Source: Nematostella vectensis
Taxonomy: Eukaryota; Cnidaria; Anthozoa; Actiniaria; Edwardsiidae
Length of the DNA: 64,000 nucleotides
Reading direction: 5' to 3'
NCBI RefSeq assembly: GCF_932526225.1
Contig: NC_064035.1
Location: 19,457,969 to 19,521,968 of the forward strand
The notes beneath the pieces are model-generated. The model was not told the origin of the DNA. It did no database searches and saw nothing but the letters and a program-made list of their open reading frames with translations. Position numbers and translations under genes: made by a program. Positions 11,990 to 24,100 of this stretch are shown in pieces; positions within the stretch are counted from its first letter, which is position 1, and each line of letters begins with the position of its first letter.

Positions 11990-12878
11990 CCGTAAGCGAC
12001 CAACACCTATTGTTCGAGTTTTTTTACGCCCAGTGGTCGCTTATGAGAGCAAGCTCTCGTAAGAGACCAGAGGCCGGTTCCTGAAAAGCCGATTTGCGCT
12101 AACCCAGGGTTAAATTAACCCTAACCCACGATTAATTTTTTAGCCCCAGATTAGTTCCGTTCCCGAAACGCTGGTTAGCGCTAACTCTGGGTCAGTTTGG
12201 AGGTAAAATCTAACCCTGCTCGCGAGGTGGGTTAACTCGCTAACCCACAGTTAAGTTGGCGTAACACAGGCCTCCCAAACAGCCAAACTTTGTAGTAGAA
12301 CTAAAGCTTCATAAAATAAAGTTGTCGACAAAGACGTTACACAAAACAATGTAGGGATCAAATATCCTAACATTTCGCTTTATTATGTGACCTTCGTTGC
12401 GATGCTGACTTGAAAATTGTGCTGGGACAGACAGAAAAATACATGAAATTTATACTTGAAATTAATCTGTCTCGCTGGTGTCACGCACCAACTCGAATCC
12501 TGCAAATGACACTTTTTTGGCAATGAAATGGAGGTAATTACAGGTGATGTAGAGGTGTTTTGAGGCTTTTCTGCGAAAATAAAATCACCAAAGGTAAATT
12601 TAAGTTGCTTTCTGTTGATATACTGGGTACCCTGTGTGAATTTTACTCCTCAAACCAGTTTGTCACTCGTTTAATCCAGGGTAAGTAATTTGGGGGATTA
12701 CTTAGCTTTCGGGAACGGTGAGTTATCCGTCGGTCAGCTAACCTACGATAAGCGAATTTTAACCCGGGATTAGGCGTGATCGAGGGTTTAGTCAATCGGC
12801 CTTTCAGGAACCTGCCCCGGCTCCGTTAACGACCACAATTTTCAGTTCCCAAAGTGGTCGCTTACGAGAGCTTCAACT
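11990..12878. mobile_element. Inverted-repeat element, family H, carrying a nested MITE
   Basis: The left part has AGCTCCCGTAAGCGACCAA and the right part ends with the inverse GGTCGCTTACGAGAGCTT. Internal copies of the same motif pair lie near 12045-12068 and 12820-12835. Family G (about 12072-12820) separates the two halves. The target duplication of the outer element is not resolved. Confidence 0.6.
12072..12820. mobile_element. MITE, family G (~750 bp)
   Basis: The ends share GGTTCCTGAAAAGCCGATT and, inverted from the right side, GGTTCCTGAAAGGCCGATT, preceded by GC-rich termini. Sub-terminal copies of GCTAACCCAGGGTTAA-like sequence are spread through both arms. The target duplication could not be assigned. 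The ends loosely recall Harbinger-type MITEs, but class assignment is only a guess. Confidence 0.7.
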
Positions 12879-12879
12879 G

Positions 12880-14150
12880 TATTACCTTATTACACTTTAT
12901 TTTCGCGTCACTTTAATTTCTCGGATTTTTTAAAAAATTGTCGCTAAAATTTGAATGCGCGAAAATTAAATGAGTGCACAAAAAACCTTTGTGTAAAATG
13001 TTTTTTAATAAGCTTTATGGAAATACATTGTATTTAAATAAATTTGTGGAACTAAGCTTAGCCATCGCATATGTTTTTGTTAGAGTTTTGCATATCAAGA
13101 AAATTGAAAATTGTCGTTTTTGACAAACGCGGTCACTTCCTTATAAGGAAACTAATATATTTCTTATTTGGAAAATCTGCATGGTTCTTGTAATTTTTGA
13201 GGTGAGCGTACCCCCAGGGGCTTCGCAAACTTAATGACTTGTAACCAGAAGAAAAATACAGTTACTGTGACCATCTTTAGTTAGTTGAGAAGGTCCCTGA
13301 AAAGAAACTAAGTTTCCCCGGTACCAGACCCCAAAAACGACAACGTTTTCTTCATATGATTATTTTACTTGATTTTCTTGTCTTCAAATCGCAAAATCGA
13401 AAATAGCGAAACACGAAAATAAAGGGTCGCCATATCGTCATCTCAAAATCGCGAATTTTTGACGAAAATTAAGTGTAATAAAGTATATATAAAAATACTG
13501 GATAATATAAAAATCATAAGTAGGGGCAATCATCTGCTATTGTTCCAGCCAGCATGATGGAGACACTGTCTATTGCTACCTTGGCAACAGTACTACCCGC
13601 CCTACTAGTGTCATTGCTTTTTACGTATTTTACCATTGGTTAACTACGGAAAAGAAAGGCCAGGATTCTTCCAAAATCCCGATGCAAAGAGTTTAATTAA
13701 AGAATAAAAACGAACACCTTTTACGTTCCATTGCTTACGTTTTTGGCTGGAACGCCTATAAACTAAAAAAAATTATATGAAATTTTGTATTCTATAAAAA
13801 TAAAAAAGTTTCTATACTATAGAAGTTATTTCATCTAACAACGTCTTTATTTACAGAGCATTACGAAGGGGATTATCATTATTTGCTCTAACAAATAACA
13901 ACAAATAACAACAACAATAACAACAAAGGCGATTTGTAGGTGATATGAGGCCAGGTTATATAGTGTTTAGGGATAGAATGCGCCCTGTAATTTTATGCTA
14001 ATAGACTCTCACACTTTGAAATTTTGGTTGCACCCGTCACAGTTTTATACGGTGAAACCCTGATAAGAAGAACTCAGATAACTTGAGTCATATTGTTCCT
14101 ACACTCACATCCATCCTTGGAGCCCCTTATATCCCTTGCGAGTGTTGTTA
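12880..14150. other. No gene seen; AT-rich with an AAC microsatellite
   Basis: Non-coding AT-rich sequence. A degenerate ACAAATAACAAC repeat lies at about 13890-13926. No ORF or splice pattern is convincing. Confidence 0.5.
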
Positions 14151-14260
14151 GTCCTATAGGAGCAAGGGGGGACGTGCCCCACCCACAGTTTTCTCTGAAT
14201 TTTTAATATAAGGAAATGAGGCGTGGCTGCCCCCCCCCCCCCCCCCCCTCTCCCCAGTTT
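14150..14260. repeat. Poly-C transposon fragment
   Basis: The segment reads GGGGGGACGTGCCCC, then AATATAAGGAAATGAGGCGTGGC, then a long poly-C run. It resembles part of the elements at 20688-20850 and 30645-30825, which share CATTTCCTTATA and GCACGTGCCCC. Ends are not defined. Confidence 0.5.
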
Positions 14261-14397
14261 GCTTTTTTAATGTCCCTTGTATCGTTCCCCCGGCTTTCCA
14301 ATGCCCGTTACGGCCTAGGTAAGTTGATGTAAAATCTGCACTACCTCGCCAATCCATTTGTTAATAAAAAAATGTTATATTGTCGTATTTGTCCTAT

Positions 14398-17300
14398 CTA
14401 ACGACAAGTAGGCGGCTGACGCAGGAAATTGTTCAAGTTATTCTCGAAGTTAATAGGATTGTCTAAGCTGCCAGTGAGCATGGCGAAGGTCAGTCGGTAC
14501 TGGCCTCTCTCGCGCTTAGCGCCGATAAAGTACTGCATGCTATAACGAAGCTCCACATCGCAGCCGAACAATCCCTTGAAGGGGTACCTAAAGTGAAAAC
14601 AGATTATTAGAAAGAATGACTGCCAAGACAAACCCAATTATAGAGAATCCATAGTAGCCCCCTCCCCTTAAACCATAAGTCTTATTTAGATTTCCAGCTT
14701 TTAAGAGTTAGAGGGTTAGGGCAGCCACCCTATTTACCCCCGTGCTAGCTAAGGCCCTCCCTACCCCCGTGCTAGCTAAGGCCCTGCTTAGAGTTCCGAG
14801 GCCCGAAAAAAAAAACGCTGAGTTCCGCACCCCACAAAGTATTAGCAGATCCAGGTGTGGTTCTGTGTGGGGTTCAATTTAATTCAACCCATTTCAAGCA
14901 CACTTGCCCTTAGGGGGCTAGGAAGACTTATTTGGCATTTTTGATTTTGCAGGTCTGGTATACTTACGAGTCGTAAATAGTTATCTTGTCACCAATTTTT
15001 GGCGAATCGCTCTTGTAGTTATTCAAAACGTTTCCTGTGTTCTGGCTGATTTGAATCTCGGTCGGTTGAAACCGCACAACTGCAAAAAGTGCATAAAAAT
15101 GATCGGCAACATCATCTGCAGTTATTATCACGATCATCAACTGTTATTATTACCATCAGATCTACAGTTATTTTCACCACCATCATCTTCAGTCATTATC
15201 ACCACCATCATCATCTACAGTTATTATCACCACCATCATCTACAATATTCATCATCATCATCATCTGCAGTCTTTATTACCACTATCATCTACAGTTATT
15301 ATCTTAATACGAAACTTATTACGCCTATTTTACCATCACGATGTAAACACTTACGTAAGTCGTTCTCGCAGTAAAGTTTCTTGTAATCAAACAAAGTGCT
15401 GTCTGAAAAAAAAAACGAAAAGCTACTCTTACAAACATATAATACCACACAATCACTTTGGTGCATAAAATCGCACGCATAAAATTGAAGATTATTTAGG
15501 AAATAAACAATATATATAAGAAATCCGTAGTGCTATTTCCATAGCACATGCATGAATAGAGGGGAGGGACCGACTGTCTGGAAAACATTGCTTGGCGGAC
15601 TTGCCTTTTGCAGCTTAGTCAATGAGGGGGGGGGGGGGGGGGGGGGGAGGTGATGTCCCCTACGTCCCCGCCCCGGTTATGGCCCAGTTTATTTGAAGGA
15701 TGTACAAATAGCGGGTTGTACCTTTGTTGGTAGATGTAACAAGCGCTTGGAAGCCTCTCGCCTCGTAGTTACGTTCGAAAGTTGCAGCTGAGATAAATCC
15801 TATTTGAACACACCGGGAGTGACACTGGGACACAACGACGCCGGGGCTTGTAGAGGAACAATAGGAACGTCCCCTATTCGTAACTAAACTGTCGCATTCT
15901 AGACACAAAACAAGAAATCTCAATACTAACAAGCGCCAGGCTCAAGAACTCAAGTCGACTCTGTAGAATTTTCGGCTGTATTTTTAAATTGATATGCTTC
16001 TTCAGAGAGACAAAAGCTTCTAATCATGCAAACCTAAACTCTAGAACCACCCATCTAGATAAAAAAATTGTTGTTAATAAATAGATTACCATTGTGTATC
16101 TCAAGACGGTCACGTCTTCGTAGGTTGAAGGCTTTGAAGGAAAACTCAAGCCTCTGTCTTCGGGCGGGGCAGATTCGCCACGTGCACATCTTATCACGAG
16201 GGTAATAACTCGGATACCTGGGGCTGGTGATCGTTACGTTCCCATCCTTTTTCAGGACGAAAAAATCTCCACAAGGTTTGGGAACTGGAAAGAGATAAAC
16301 AATTTAATTTTTTTTCCAAAAAGCTTACAGTCTCTAAAAAGAATTATCAGGAGCGTACTCAGGTGGATGAGCAGGTGGCGGCCCAAAGTTTAGAACTCGT
16401 TTCCAAGATGGCGGCGGTATCACAGCAACACCGATGTAGCTCCCACAGCACACGGTCGTTTGATCAGCGGGAACAACGAGCCATATGTCTATGATTCTCA
16501 CAATTTTCTCTATCTTTTGGGAATTTAACGAGTGCAGTATATAAACCGCTTGATTGAAGACATCCTAATCATAGAGCATTCAATTTATGGGGACTCAAAA
16601 ACCTATTTTGTCGGTGTTCTCACGAGTGATATGCTCAGAGCGCCTGCTCGACCGCCGAATTCTCAATACAATTAAATTTATCCCCACCAGTGACATCACA
16701 ATAGAAACCATGGAAACAATGGATACCGTTGCTCAAAACTGCGCCGCCGCTGGAATTCATTAAAATGGTCGCTTTTCGGGTACTCGAGCGAGAATTTCTA
16801 AAATACGAAATCAAGGCAAAAAAAAAAAAAACGGGTTGCAGCAATCGTATTTGATGTTCAAGATGCTGGAATGAAGCCCTACATGCATTTAGCATGCAGT
16901 GTCCCTTTAAGGAATATTCAAATACTATCCTTTTCCATGACTGCACCCCCCCTCCCCCCTCCTCGGCCAATCCTGGTAACGCGCCCGATTATCGTTATGT
17001 TAAACATAGAAGATTGGTTATGAGCAAGGGACACGCTTTCAAAGAAAAAATGTGAAACTGTGCACAAAGAAGCATACGTACAAACTGTCACTTTAACTGT
17101 AGCGGTTATTTCGCCTGCTGGGCCGGACACTTGGCAAATGTACGAGCCCGCGTCACTTGCACTCACGTCGAGAAGCTCCAGGGAGTTCCCTTGAATGTTG
17201 AGCCGCCATGAAGGGAAATCGCCGCGTTTCTGCCAGCGAACGACGAATGGACCGGTACCAAGGACTGGGCAAGATAACTCAGCGCTTTCACCCTCCTGCA

Positions 17301-19887
17301 TTTGTTTGGTTCTTTTAAACTTGGCGCGATCAATTCTCGGGCGCTCTGTTAACAGAAAAAAGAGAGTCCTCTCAATGCTTTTTACTCCAGGGCTTGGAAA
17401 TAGAACATCCCATATTAAGTTTTTTTTCCACTTTGTTTGGAAACAATTCCTTGGTCTTTTCTGTTTTTCTTAAATTTCCCTTCTCAGATTTTCCTTAAAG
17501 CCCGTCGATCCCAGGCCCGTACCTAGGATTTTATTAGGGGTTCTCTGATAAAAATCTGACCACCCCTGAAAGAACAAAAAGGGATTTTTTATGACTTTGC
17601 AGTATCTCCACGGGACTTTTATTATCGGATTTTGCTACATACCAGAGTGATCTAGATTATGCTTTATAGTTTTGTCTATAAATAGCACGTCTATTGAGAA
17701 TCGAAAGTGAACCTTCGGCCGTTGTGGGGGGAGGGGGGGGGGGCGAACGTTCGCACCCCCTGCACCCCCCCCCCCCCCCTTCCCCCTGTGTACGGGCCTG
17801 GATCCGACATGCGTGACATGTGGTTTCGTAGGTAACAAAACCATATGCAAACGAGATGTTCATCTCAGGGGCGAACGAAATCCGTTGTTATCACGATAAA
17901 ACAGCTCAATTCCTTTTTGAAAGGATCAAATAATGCAGTAAAAAGATAAAGCACGCCAGCTAGCGAGTTAACATCAATTGGAAGACAATCAGTAACCTCC
18001 CTTCTAGATATCAACTGGTTGGGAAGAAAATTGTAACCTCCCTTCTAGATATCAACTGGTTGGGAAGAAAATCAGTAACCTCCCTTCTAGATATCAACTG
18101 GTTGGGGAGAAAATTGTAACCTCCCTTCTAGATATCAATTGGTTGAGAAGAAAATCAGTAACCTCCCTTCTAGATATCAATTGGTTGAGAAGACAATCAG
18201 TAACGTCCCTTCTAGATATCAACTGGTTGGGAAGACAATCAGTAACGTCCCATCTAGATATCAACTGGTTGGGAAGACAATCAGTAACGTCCCATCTAGA
18301 TATAAACTGGTTGGGAAGACAATCAGTAACGTCCCTTCTAGATATCAACTGGTTGGGAAGACAATCAGTAACGTCCCATCTAGATATCAACTGGTTGGGA
18401 AGACAATCAGTAACGTCCCTTCTAGATATAAACTGGTTGGGAAGACAATCAGTAACGTCCCTTCTAGATATAAACTGGTTGGGAAGAAAATCAGTAACGT
18501 CCCTTCTAGATATAAACTGGTTGGGAAGAAAATCAGTAACGTCCCTTCTAGATATCAACTGGTTGGGAAGAAAATCAGTAACGTCCCTTCTAGATCTAAA
18601 GTTGTTGGTTCCTACAGGCATGTGTGATCCGTGGCTAGGGATTGGAGAGTTTAAGGGGACGGGAAAGACCTTTACAACAAAATATTTTTTGTTATGGGTT
18701 TTGTGCTTCTTAATGCATTCTTTTTTTCCCCAGCCTATCGCAAACTAGATACCGTGTTTTGTACGATTGGCCCGGCCCTGAAGATAATTCAGAGATGACC
18801 AGATGAGCGAGATGTTCCAGACCCCTTTTTTTGGTTGTATTACTGAAGGGTTCTATACGGAAAAAGCTTACACTGTAATATGAATAAGCTATACATTTTT
18901 TTATAAGAACCTTTTTTATAAAAACGTCCAGCCTGGGATTTCGCCAAAATTTAAGAACATGTTAAGAACATGCCGAGGCTCAGATAGCAGCAAAAAATTG
19001 TTTTTTTTTTTATTAGAGTGATCGCTCTAAAAATGAAGAATCAAATTGTACTCGTACTAGCGACTTAAAATACTATTGTTATTGATCATTTGTGTAGTTC
19101 TGTTTTCACTCAGCTGCTGTGTGATTTCAGGTCACTGAAATTTAAGACCATCGATAAGAACGTTCAGCCTTAAAATGCTCCAAAAATTACAACGGCTCAG
19201 CCTCAACTGAAAATTAGACGTTCTTATAAAAAAGAGTGTATATTTTCTAACAAAAGCTCAAACTGGCCTTGATTTCTACCCGGTGGCCTAGGGTTCGCGT
19301 GCTCATTTAAACTCTATCTTTCATCGTCCGTCCCACACACAATAGACTACTGTGTGGCAAACACTTCTAGCTCGTTCCTACATGTATCACCAAGTAAGGC
19401 CAAGAAAGCGCACCTATTTGAACAGCAACCGCTTGAGGTGGGTGGGCATACACTTACCGCAAGCTCGGGGGTAGTCGCTTCTCGGCAGGCAATGGCCTCT
19501 ATTCACCATGGTTAGCGTCGACATATCAGCTGACAACACAGCCAGAGGGAAGCCATCATAACGAGCAGTTCGGTCCTCGTTCAAAAAAAACACATAATCT
19601 ACATTGGGATACACATTACTCAGACATAACTCTTCTGGTCCGAATTTACCAACGCAGAACTCGCGCGGTAGAAAGCGCTTAGTTGTGTCCTTGAAGATGC
19701 GTAGAGTTCGTATGCATGCTTCGTATTCACCAAATCTGCGAGCTGTGGAAGAGACATTCAACACTCGTGCTTGGACTACGAGCGGTGCGAGGATTGTTCG
19801 CTGTGTTGGGGTGTAGAACGGCGTGTTTGGAGGCAGCGAGCAGAGCTGGACTAGCGGCAAAAGTGATGCAACCAGAAGCAGCAACAT
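14398..19887 (-). CDS. Secreted NTR/NtA-like + Ig + CUB-like protein, 7 exons
   Basis: Exons 19887-19458, 17345-17082, 16284-16090, 15799-15722, 15402-15355, 15079-14968 and 14587-14398 join in phase to give 438 residues ending in TAG. Residues 1-16 are a leucine-rich signal peptide. Residues ~35-143 look like a netrin/agrin-NtA OB-fold domain (tentative), with an NVSS glycosylation site and paired cysteines. Residues ~144-231 are an Ig domain with Cys, Trp and a DAGSYIC motif. Residues ~232-322 start as a CUB domain (ITSPRYPSYYP, then CTW) but skip most of its middle before GFQALV. The last ~115 residues contain YCENDL and a tail ending PPTCR that I do not recognise. An extracellular matrix or signalling role is inferred from domains only. 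Intron 1 holds the 42-bp array and two MITEs; intron 5 holds a CATC-rich microsatellite. Confidence 0.85.
15104..15310. repeat. CATCATC/TTATTATCACC microsatellite
   Basis: Degenerate repeats of CATCATCTACAGTTATTATC and CACCACCATCATC lie within intron 5 of the NTR-Ig-CUB gene. They end about 25 bp before the next exon junction on the left and about 45 bp before the one on the right. The histidine-rich ORF read from it is spurious. Confidence 0.85.
17512..17800. mobile_element. MITE, family B copy 2 (289 bp)
   Basis: The ends CAGGCCCGTACCTAGG and, inverted, CAGGCCCGTACACAGG are flanked by a perfect 5-bp duplication GATCC (17507-17511 and 17801-17805). Inside are TTTATAGTTTTGTCTA and GTTCGCACCCCCTGCACCCC, shared with the other family B copies, plus poly-G and poly-C runs. 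It lies in intron 1 of the NTR-Ig-CUB gene, about 170 bp upstream of the Ig exon. Confidence 0.88.
17970..18610. repeat. 42-bp minisatellite, about 15 copies
   Basis: The monomer is about 42 bp and contains CCCTTCTAGATATCAACTGG and TTGGGAAGACAATCAGTAAC. Some left-hand copies are 41 bp with GAAAATTGTAACC. Because 42 is a multiple of three, both strands carry long ORFs (up to 201 codons), but these lie wholly in intron 1 of the NTR-Ig-CUB gene and contain only the repeat. Confidence 0.96.
18894..19238. mobile_element. MITE, family E copy 1 (TA target site)
   Basis: The ends are CATTTTTTTTATAAGAAC and, inverted, CACTCTTTTTTATAAGAAC, flanked by TA on both sides, which fits Tc1/mariner-type insertion. 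A second, interrupted copy lies at about 61453-62562 and shares GAACGTCTAATTTTCAGTTG and GAGCCTCGGCATGTTCTT. It sits in intron 1 of the NTR-Ig-CUB gene. Confidence 0.75.
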
Positions 19888-20214
19888 GATCGAACACGGA
19901 GGAGCACTGTATGCAAGCCCTTGATTTCAAGTGCTATCTGATATCATTTGGAGCCCACTTGCCGGAAGGGACTGGTATTTTCCCACTTCCGATTGTTGAT
20001 ACGGAAATAGTTAGATATAATTTGAAGGTAACGCAATGGGTTATTGGGCAAGATGAATCCCGTCACCTTTCGCAACGATTTACAAACAAAATATATGCAG
20101 TAACCACATGGTTTTTTTTACAATGAGGATACACACTAGCGACATTATTTGCTTCACTCTTTAAAGAAAAGAGCGAAAATACTTGATTCCATTACAGCTG
20201 ATGATGGTGGTTGT

Positions 20215-20425
20215 CTTGTGGATTTTGACAATCCCCCCCCCTTGACAAGGTATAAGTCTATTTCTTGCGGGGATGTATACTTTACACTCACACTCTCAGG
20301 TTTGAGACTGTCTTGTGGATTGTGACAATCCCCCCCCCCCCCCCCCCCCCCCTTGACAAGGTATAAGTCTATTTCTTGCGGGGATGTATACTTTACACCC
20401 AAACTCTTAGGTTTGAGACTGGCAT
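20215..20425. repeat. Two-copy tandem duplication, ~105 bp, with poly-C core
   Basis: The block TGTCTTGTGGATT...GACAATCCCCC...TTGACAAGGTATAAGTCTA...AGGTTTGAGACTG occurs twice in tandem. The poly-C run has 9 bases in the first copy and about 22 in the second, so the homopolymer changed length after duplication. Confidence 0.88.
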
Positions 20426-20687
20426 TGATTATCAGAGTGCGTGACAGTTTTTCGGAACGGCTGCACAGGAGACTGTTTTACTACTAACTACTATATTTTC
20501 TTATGCAGGTATACAACCATTTCAAATAACGCTACACTCGGAAAGCCGTGTGTTGTAGAAACCCACAGTGCCTCAGAGGTATCAAAGAAGGAAATACGTG
20601 TAATTAAAAGCTATCATTTTTTTTATTTGCCTGTAAGCAATTTACATGGTTTTCAAAGACCAGGATTGGGCTATACCGGAGCAGTCG

Positions 20688-20850
20688 CAGGCCCGGAAAT
20701 ATATGGGGGTGGGGAGGGGGGGTGGGGGCGTGCACGATACAGAAACAGTAAGAAAATATTTGGAGGCACAGCAGTGCCCCTACTGGCCATTTCCTTATAG
20801 TTTGTTAAAATATCAAGGGTGCATGTGCCCACCCCCTGCTACGCCCCTAC
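20688..20850. mobile_element. Poly-G/poly-C transposon, related to 30645-30825
   Basis: Shares GCACGATACA, GGCACAGC, CCCCTTCTGG-like and CATTTCCTTATA segments in the same order with 30645-30825, and ends in a GCTACGCCCC-like sequence comparable to GCTATGGCCC there. Terminal inverted repeats are imperfect. Confidence 0.6.
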
Positions 20851-21105
20851 GTGTATATTTTAACCCAAAAGCCATTTACCTCTTTATCAATGAACCAATT
20901 TGCTTACTTGAAATGGTGTTCATCTCCAGAGATAAGACAAAAGCTATGGAGGCCCTGGTTGAACAAAGAATACAGGGAAGCTGGTAATAGCTTATGGTCC
21001 TTTAGGAAATAGAACAAACCCTAATATAACCCACCCCCTCCGCCGGACCCGCTGTATTAATTGCTGCAGTATGACTACAAATGACCTCTTCCTTATGCAC
21101 ACAGG

Positions 21106-24100
21106 TCAGGTTTCTGCCAGGTGAGCATGTCTTCGGTTTTCAGTACTGAGAATGTGGTGCTGGTAAGACAGATCCGCCAGTACTTGAGGCTGTAGCACAT
21201 CTTTGAGCTCCTAAAACAGCATAAATATCTAATATTAGCATTGATACGAGGTCCTATTTAAACACGAGGTTCTGCTATAAAAGGGAAAGCTCCTCCCACC
21301 CCCCCCCGGCTCGAGAACAATCGGTTATCAATCAGCCATCAACGAGTCAACATGTCAGGACAATTACTCTGAGCGCTAATTCAAATTTCATATTCTTAAC
21401 ATAATTAAATATCATTCTATTATTCTTGCTATACCAAGCTGTGTGCACTCTAAAATATGAGCATTTTCAAAACAGCGCGATAATAATGTATGCTGATGTG
21501 TTAGATTATGCACCAAAAACGTAAGTGGAGAACAAATCACTAATTTATCAATATCTTAACACAACTGTCTAGTTACCTGTGCAAAAATAATTTTATTCCA
21601 GTCGCCTGAGACTCAGCAATAACCAATTTTACAAGAGACTTTTAATTCGTGACTGCCAGATTGCAAATTCGGGTGGGAGGAGCTTTCCCTATTTATAGCA
21701 GACAATCCCCTGTAGCTAGCTCTTTACAGAATGAAAAAATCGAGGACAATGACACACATTGGATGAAGTGGAGGAACACTTAATGATTGTGGAACAGAAA
21801 CTAATATGCCAAAAATCACCATAACTACAAAATAAACAATGGGGAAAAGGCACATCCTGTAAAAGCTCTAAATATTAAACAAAGCCCGCCATCTATCCCT
21901 CCCTCCCTCCCTCCCAGCTTAGCTCTTATCTCTATTTTAAACTACGTTCCTTTAAAGGAAAGGAATGGGACTTGATAGGGAGAGGGGTTTATGTATTATG
22001 CCCTTAGATGGTAGGAGGGCTTATTGGAGATGTCTTTCGGTAGATACCTAAATGTTTGTCTCTTCAGTCTGACAGCTGTATTTGGAGGGCGTAAGGTAGA
22101 TTCCTAATGATCAATATTATCAAGATGACTGACTGTACCTTCACACTAGTGATGAGTTTGTCTAAAGAATCAAAGCAGGCAATAAGAATGGGGCTGAGTT
22201 TATCAGTCTGAAGAAGGCATGTGGTTATCCAGGAGATCTCACTTGGCATGTCTAGTGATTATTAAAACAGTGATCATTAAAACAGGTGAGAAAGTCAAAT
22301 ACGAAACAATATTTCAAATCAAAAGTTTTGAGCATATTTACATATTCTAAACAGCACCATGATAAAAAAAAATATACTAAGACAAGAGGTAAAACCATTA
22401 CGACTGAGACTATGACATAATTATACGTTAAGAATTGAGAGGTCTACAAAGATGTTACCTACATAATCAAAAATTTCTGAATCTCCTTAAAGGCGATTTC
22501 ATTTCATATATGTACTTGTTACGACCCAAGGATTTTTTACAACTTGTCTATTATAGTATTTGATGGAATAAACAGTAAAAAAAAAAAACAGCAACCCATC
22601 TCACTAAGTAGTAAATGTCAAAACAGTTAACTACTATATTTTTACCTTTCAATTTGTTGTGCATCAGAGTAATTAGCTGTTGCATTATTAAAGGGTACAG
22701 TGTAAGCAGTTGAGTGGCATCTTTTCTGATCTCTGTCGCTACTTCAGCCCAAGGTAAACCCGCTAGATATAAGAAGCATGAAAATACCAGCTCTGTCAGG
22801 CTTTGGTGAAGCTGGCCATGAAGGCCTGTATCAGAGGCACCACACAAGTCCCCAAGGCTTTGAGAGAAAAGAAACAATTGTCAAATTTATATTTTTTGCC
22901 TATAGGTACTGAATGCATTTTAGTTGCTTGAAAAAGCACAATTAATTTTTTCTTACTCCCAATTACATTAGTTATCTATGTGTGAATCAATACAGAGAGC
23001 TGTATGCAAAGCAATTGTGGGGACCAGTCAGAACAGCGATGGTCTCTACATGTGCCTTTATTTCCTTTCTTTCCATCTACTGTAAATAGATGGTACCAGA
23101 TTTAGCATAGATAAGTCTAAGAGAACAATAAAAAACACTTAATAAATAAGTGTCTCTCTAAAATAAGTGCAGCATTTGTGGCAAGGTACTTAGCTACAGT
23201 GTATTTGCTTTGCTATGGGACTCTTGTTGACCCCTTTATTGGTAGCCAAAAAGATGGTCTAGTGACATATCACCTGAGGTAAGGATGCCAATTTGAACTA
23301 TATTGAATTACTTCTTTGGACCCCATCCTAAGTTTTTCTCCAGACAGGCCTCTCAAATACTTAGTACAACTATTCTCCCCCACGTCACTTACCAGCAAAC
23401 AAGCCGGATGATGCTGCATGCTACTGTAAGAGGGATAACTTGGAGGTTCTGGTAAATAAATTGGTTGAGTTACTACAACAAAGAATGGCCAAGCAAAGAG
23501 ATTTGCAAGAAATGTCAGAAATGGCAGGACAATTTTGTGAAGTTTATTTGGTGTTGGACAAACAAAAGTCAGACAATAATAACAGCTGAGGTCCTTTCAC
23601 AGTACACTTAAGCAAGAGCCTAAAACTACAAGTAAACAGTTGGGCTCGTTAGCCCAGTGTTTGTAAATCAGGCTTTTACCAATGTTCTTTCCAGTGCAGA
23701 CTCCACCATCTCTAAAAGTTTCTCAGAATGACGGCATTGTCTGTAAAGACTGCAGGTCGCCTGAAATAAAGTGAGACACCTCAGAAATAAGATACAACCT
23801 CAGAAACAAGAGTGTGATACTCAGATGCGTTCCCAGGATTGGCTAAAGGGGGGGGATGCAAAATCATATTATATGAAAAAAGCATTGTTAATAAGAAATG
23901 ACCCACTTTTTGGCCGCCAAGGGGGTGCAAAAAACTATTGTAAATTTGTAAATATAAACAAATTCAAGATTCACAATGATGGAGAACAGACCTCAAAGAT
24001 GGCCACCTCCCCCCAAGCTAAGACTGTGGCATGGTTATATTATACTTAGTTACCCTATTCCCTTGTCTGGTCTAAAAACTCATTCAGCATCACTTTGAAA

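Larger units (their letters stand above)
19888..21105. other. Intergenic: NTR-Ig-CUB promoter side and TEX10 3' side
   Basis: The region between the start of the NTR-Ig-CUB gene and the stop of the TEX10 gene; both are on the minus strand. It holds a local tandem duplication (about 20215-20425) and a poly-G transposon (20688-20850). No supported gene. Confidence 0.5.

Noticed and set aside
15051-15374. His/Ser/Tyr-rich plus-strand ORFs
   Set aside because: Reading of a CATC-type microsatellite within an intron.
18094-18748. ORFs of 160-201 codons on both strands
   Set aside because: Pure translation of the 42-bp repeat inside intron 1 of the NTR-Ig-CUB gene.
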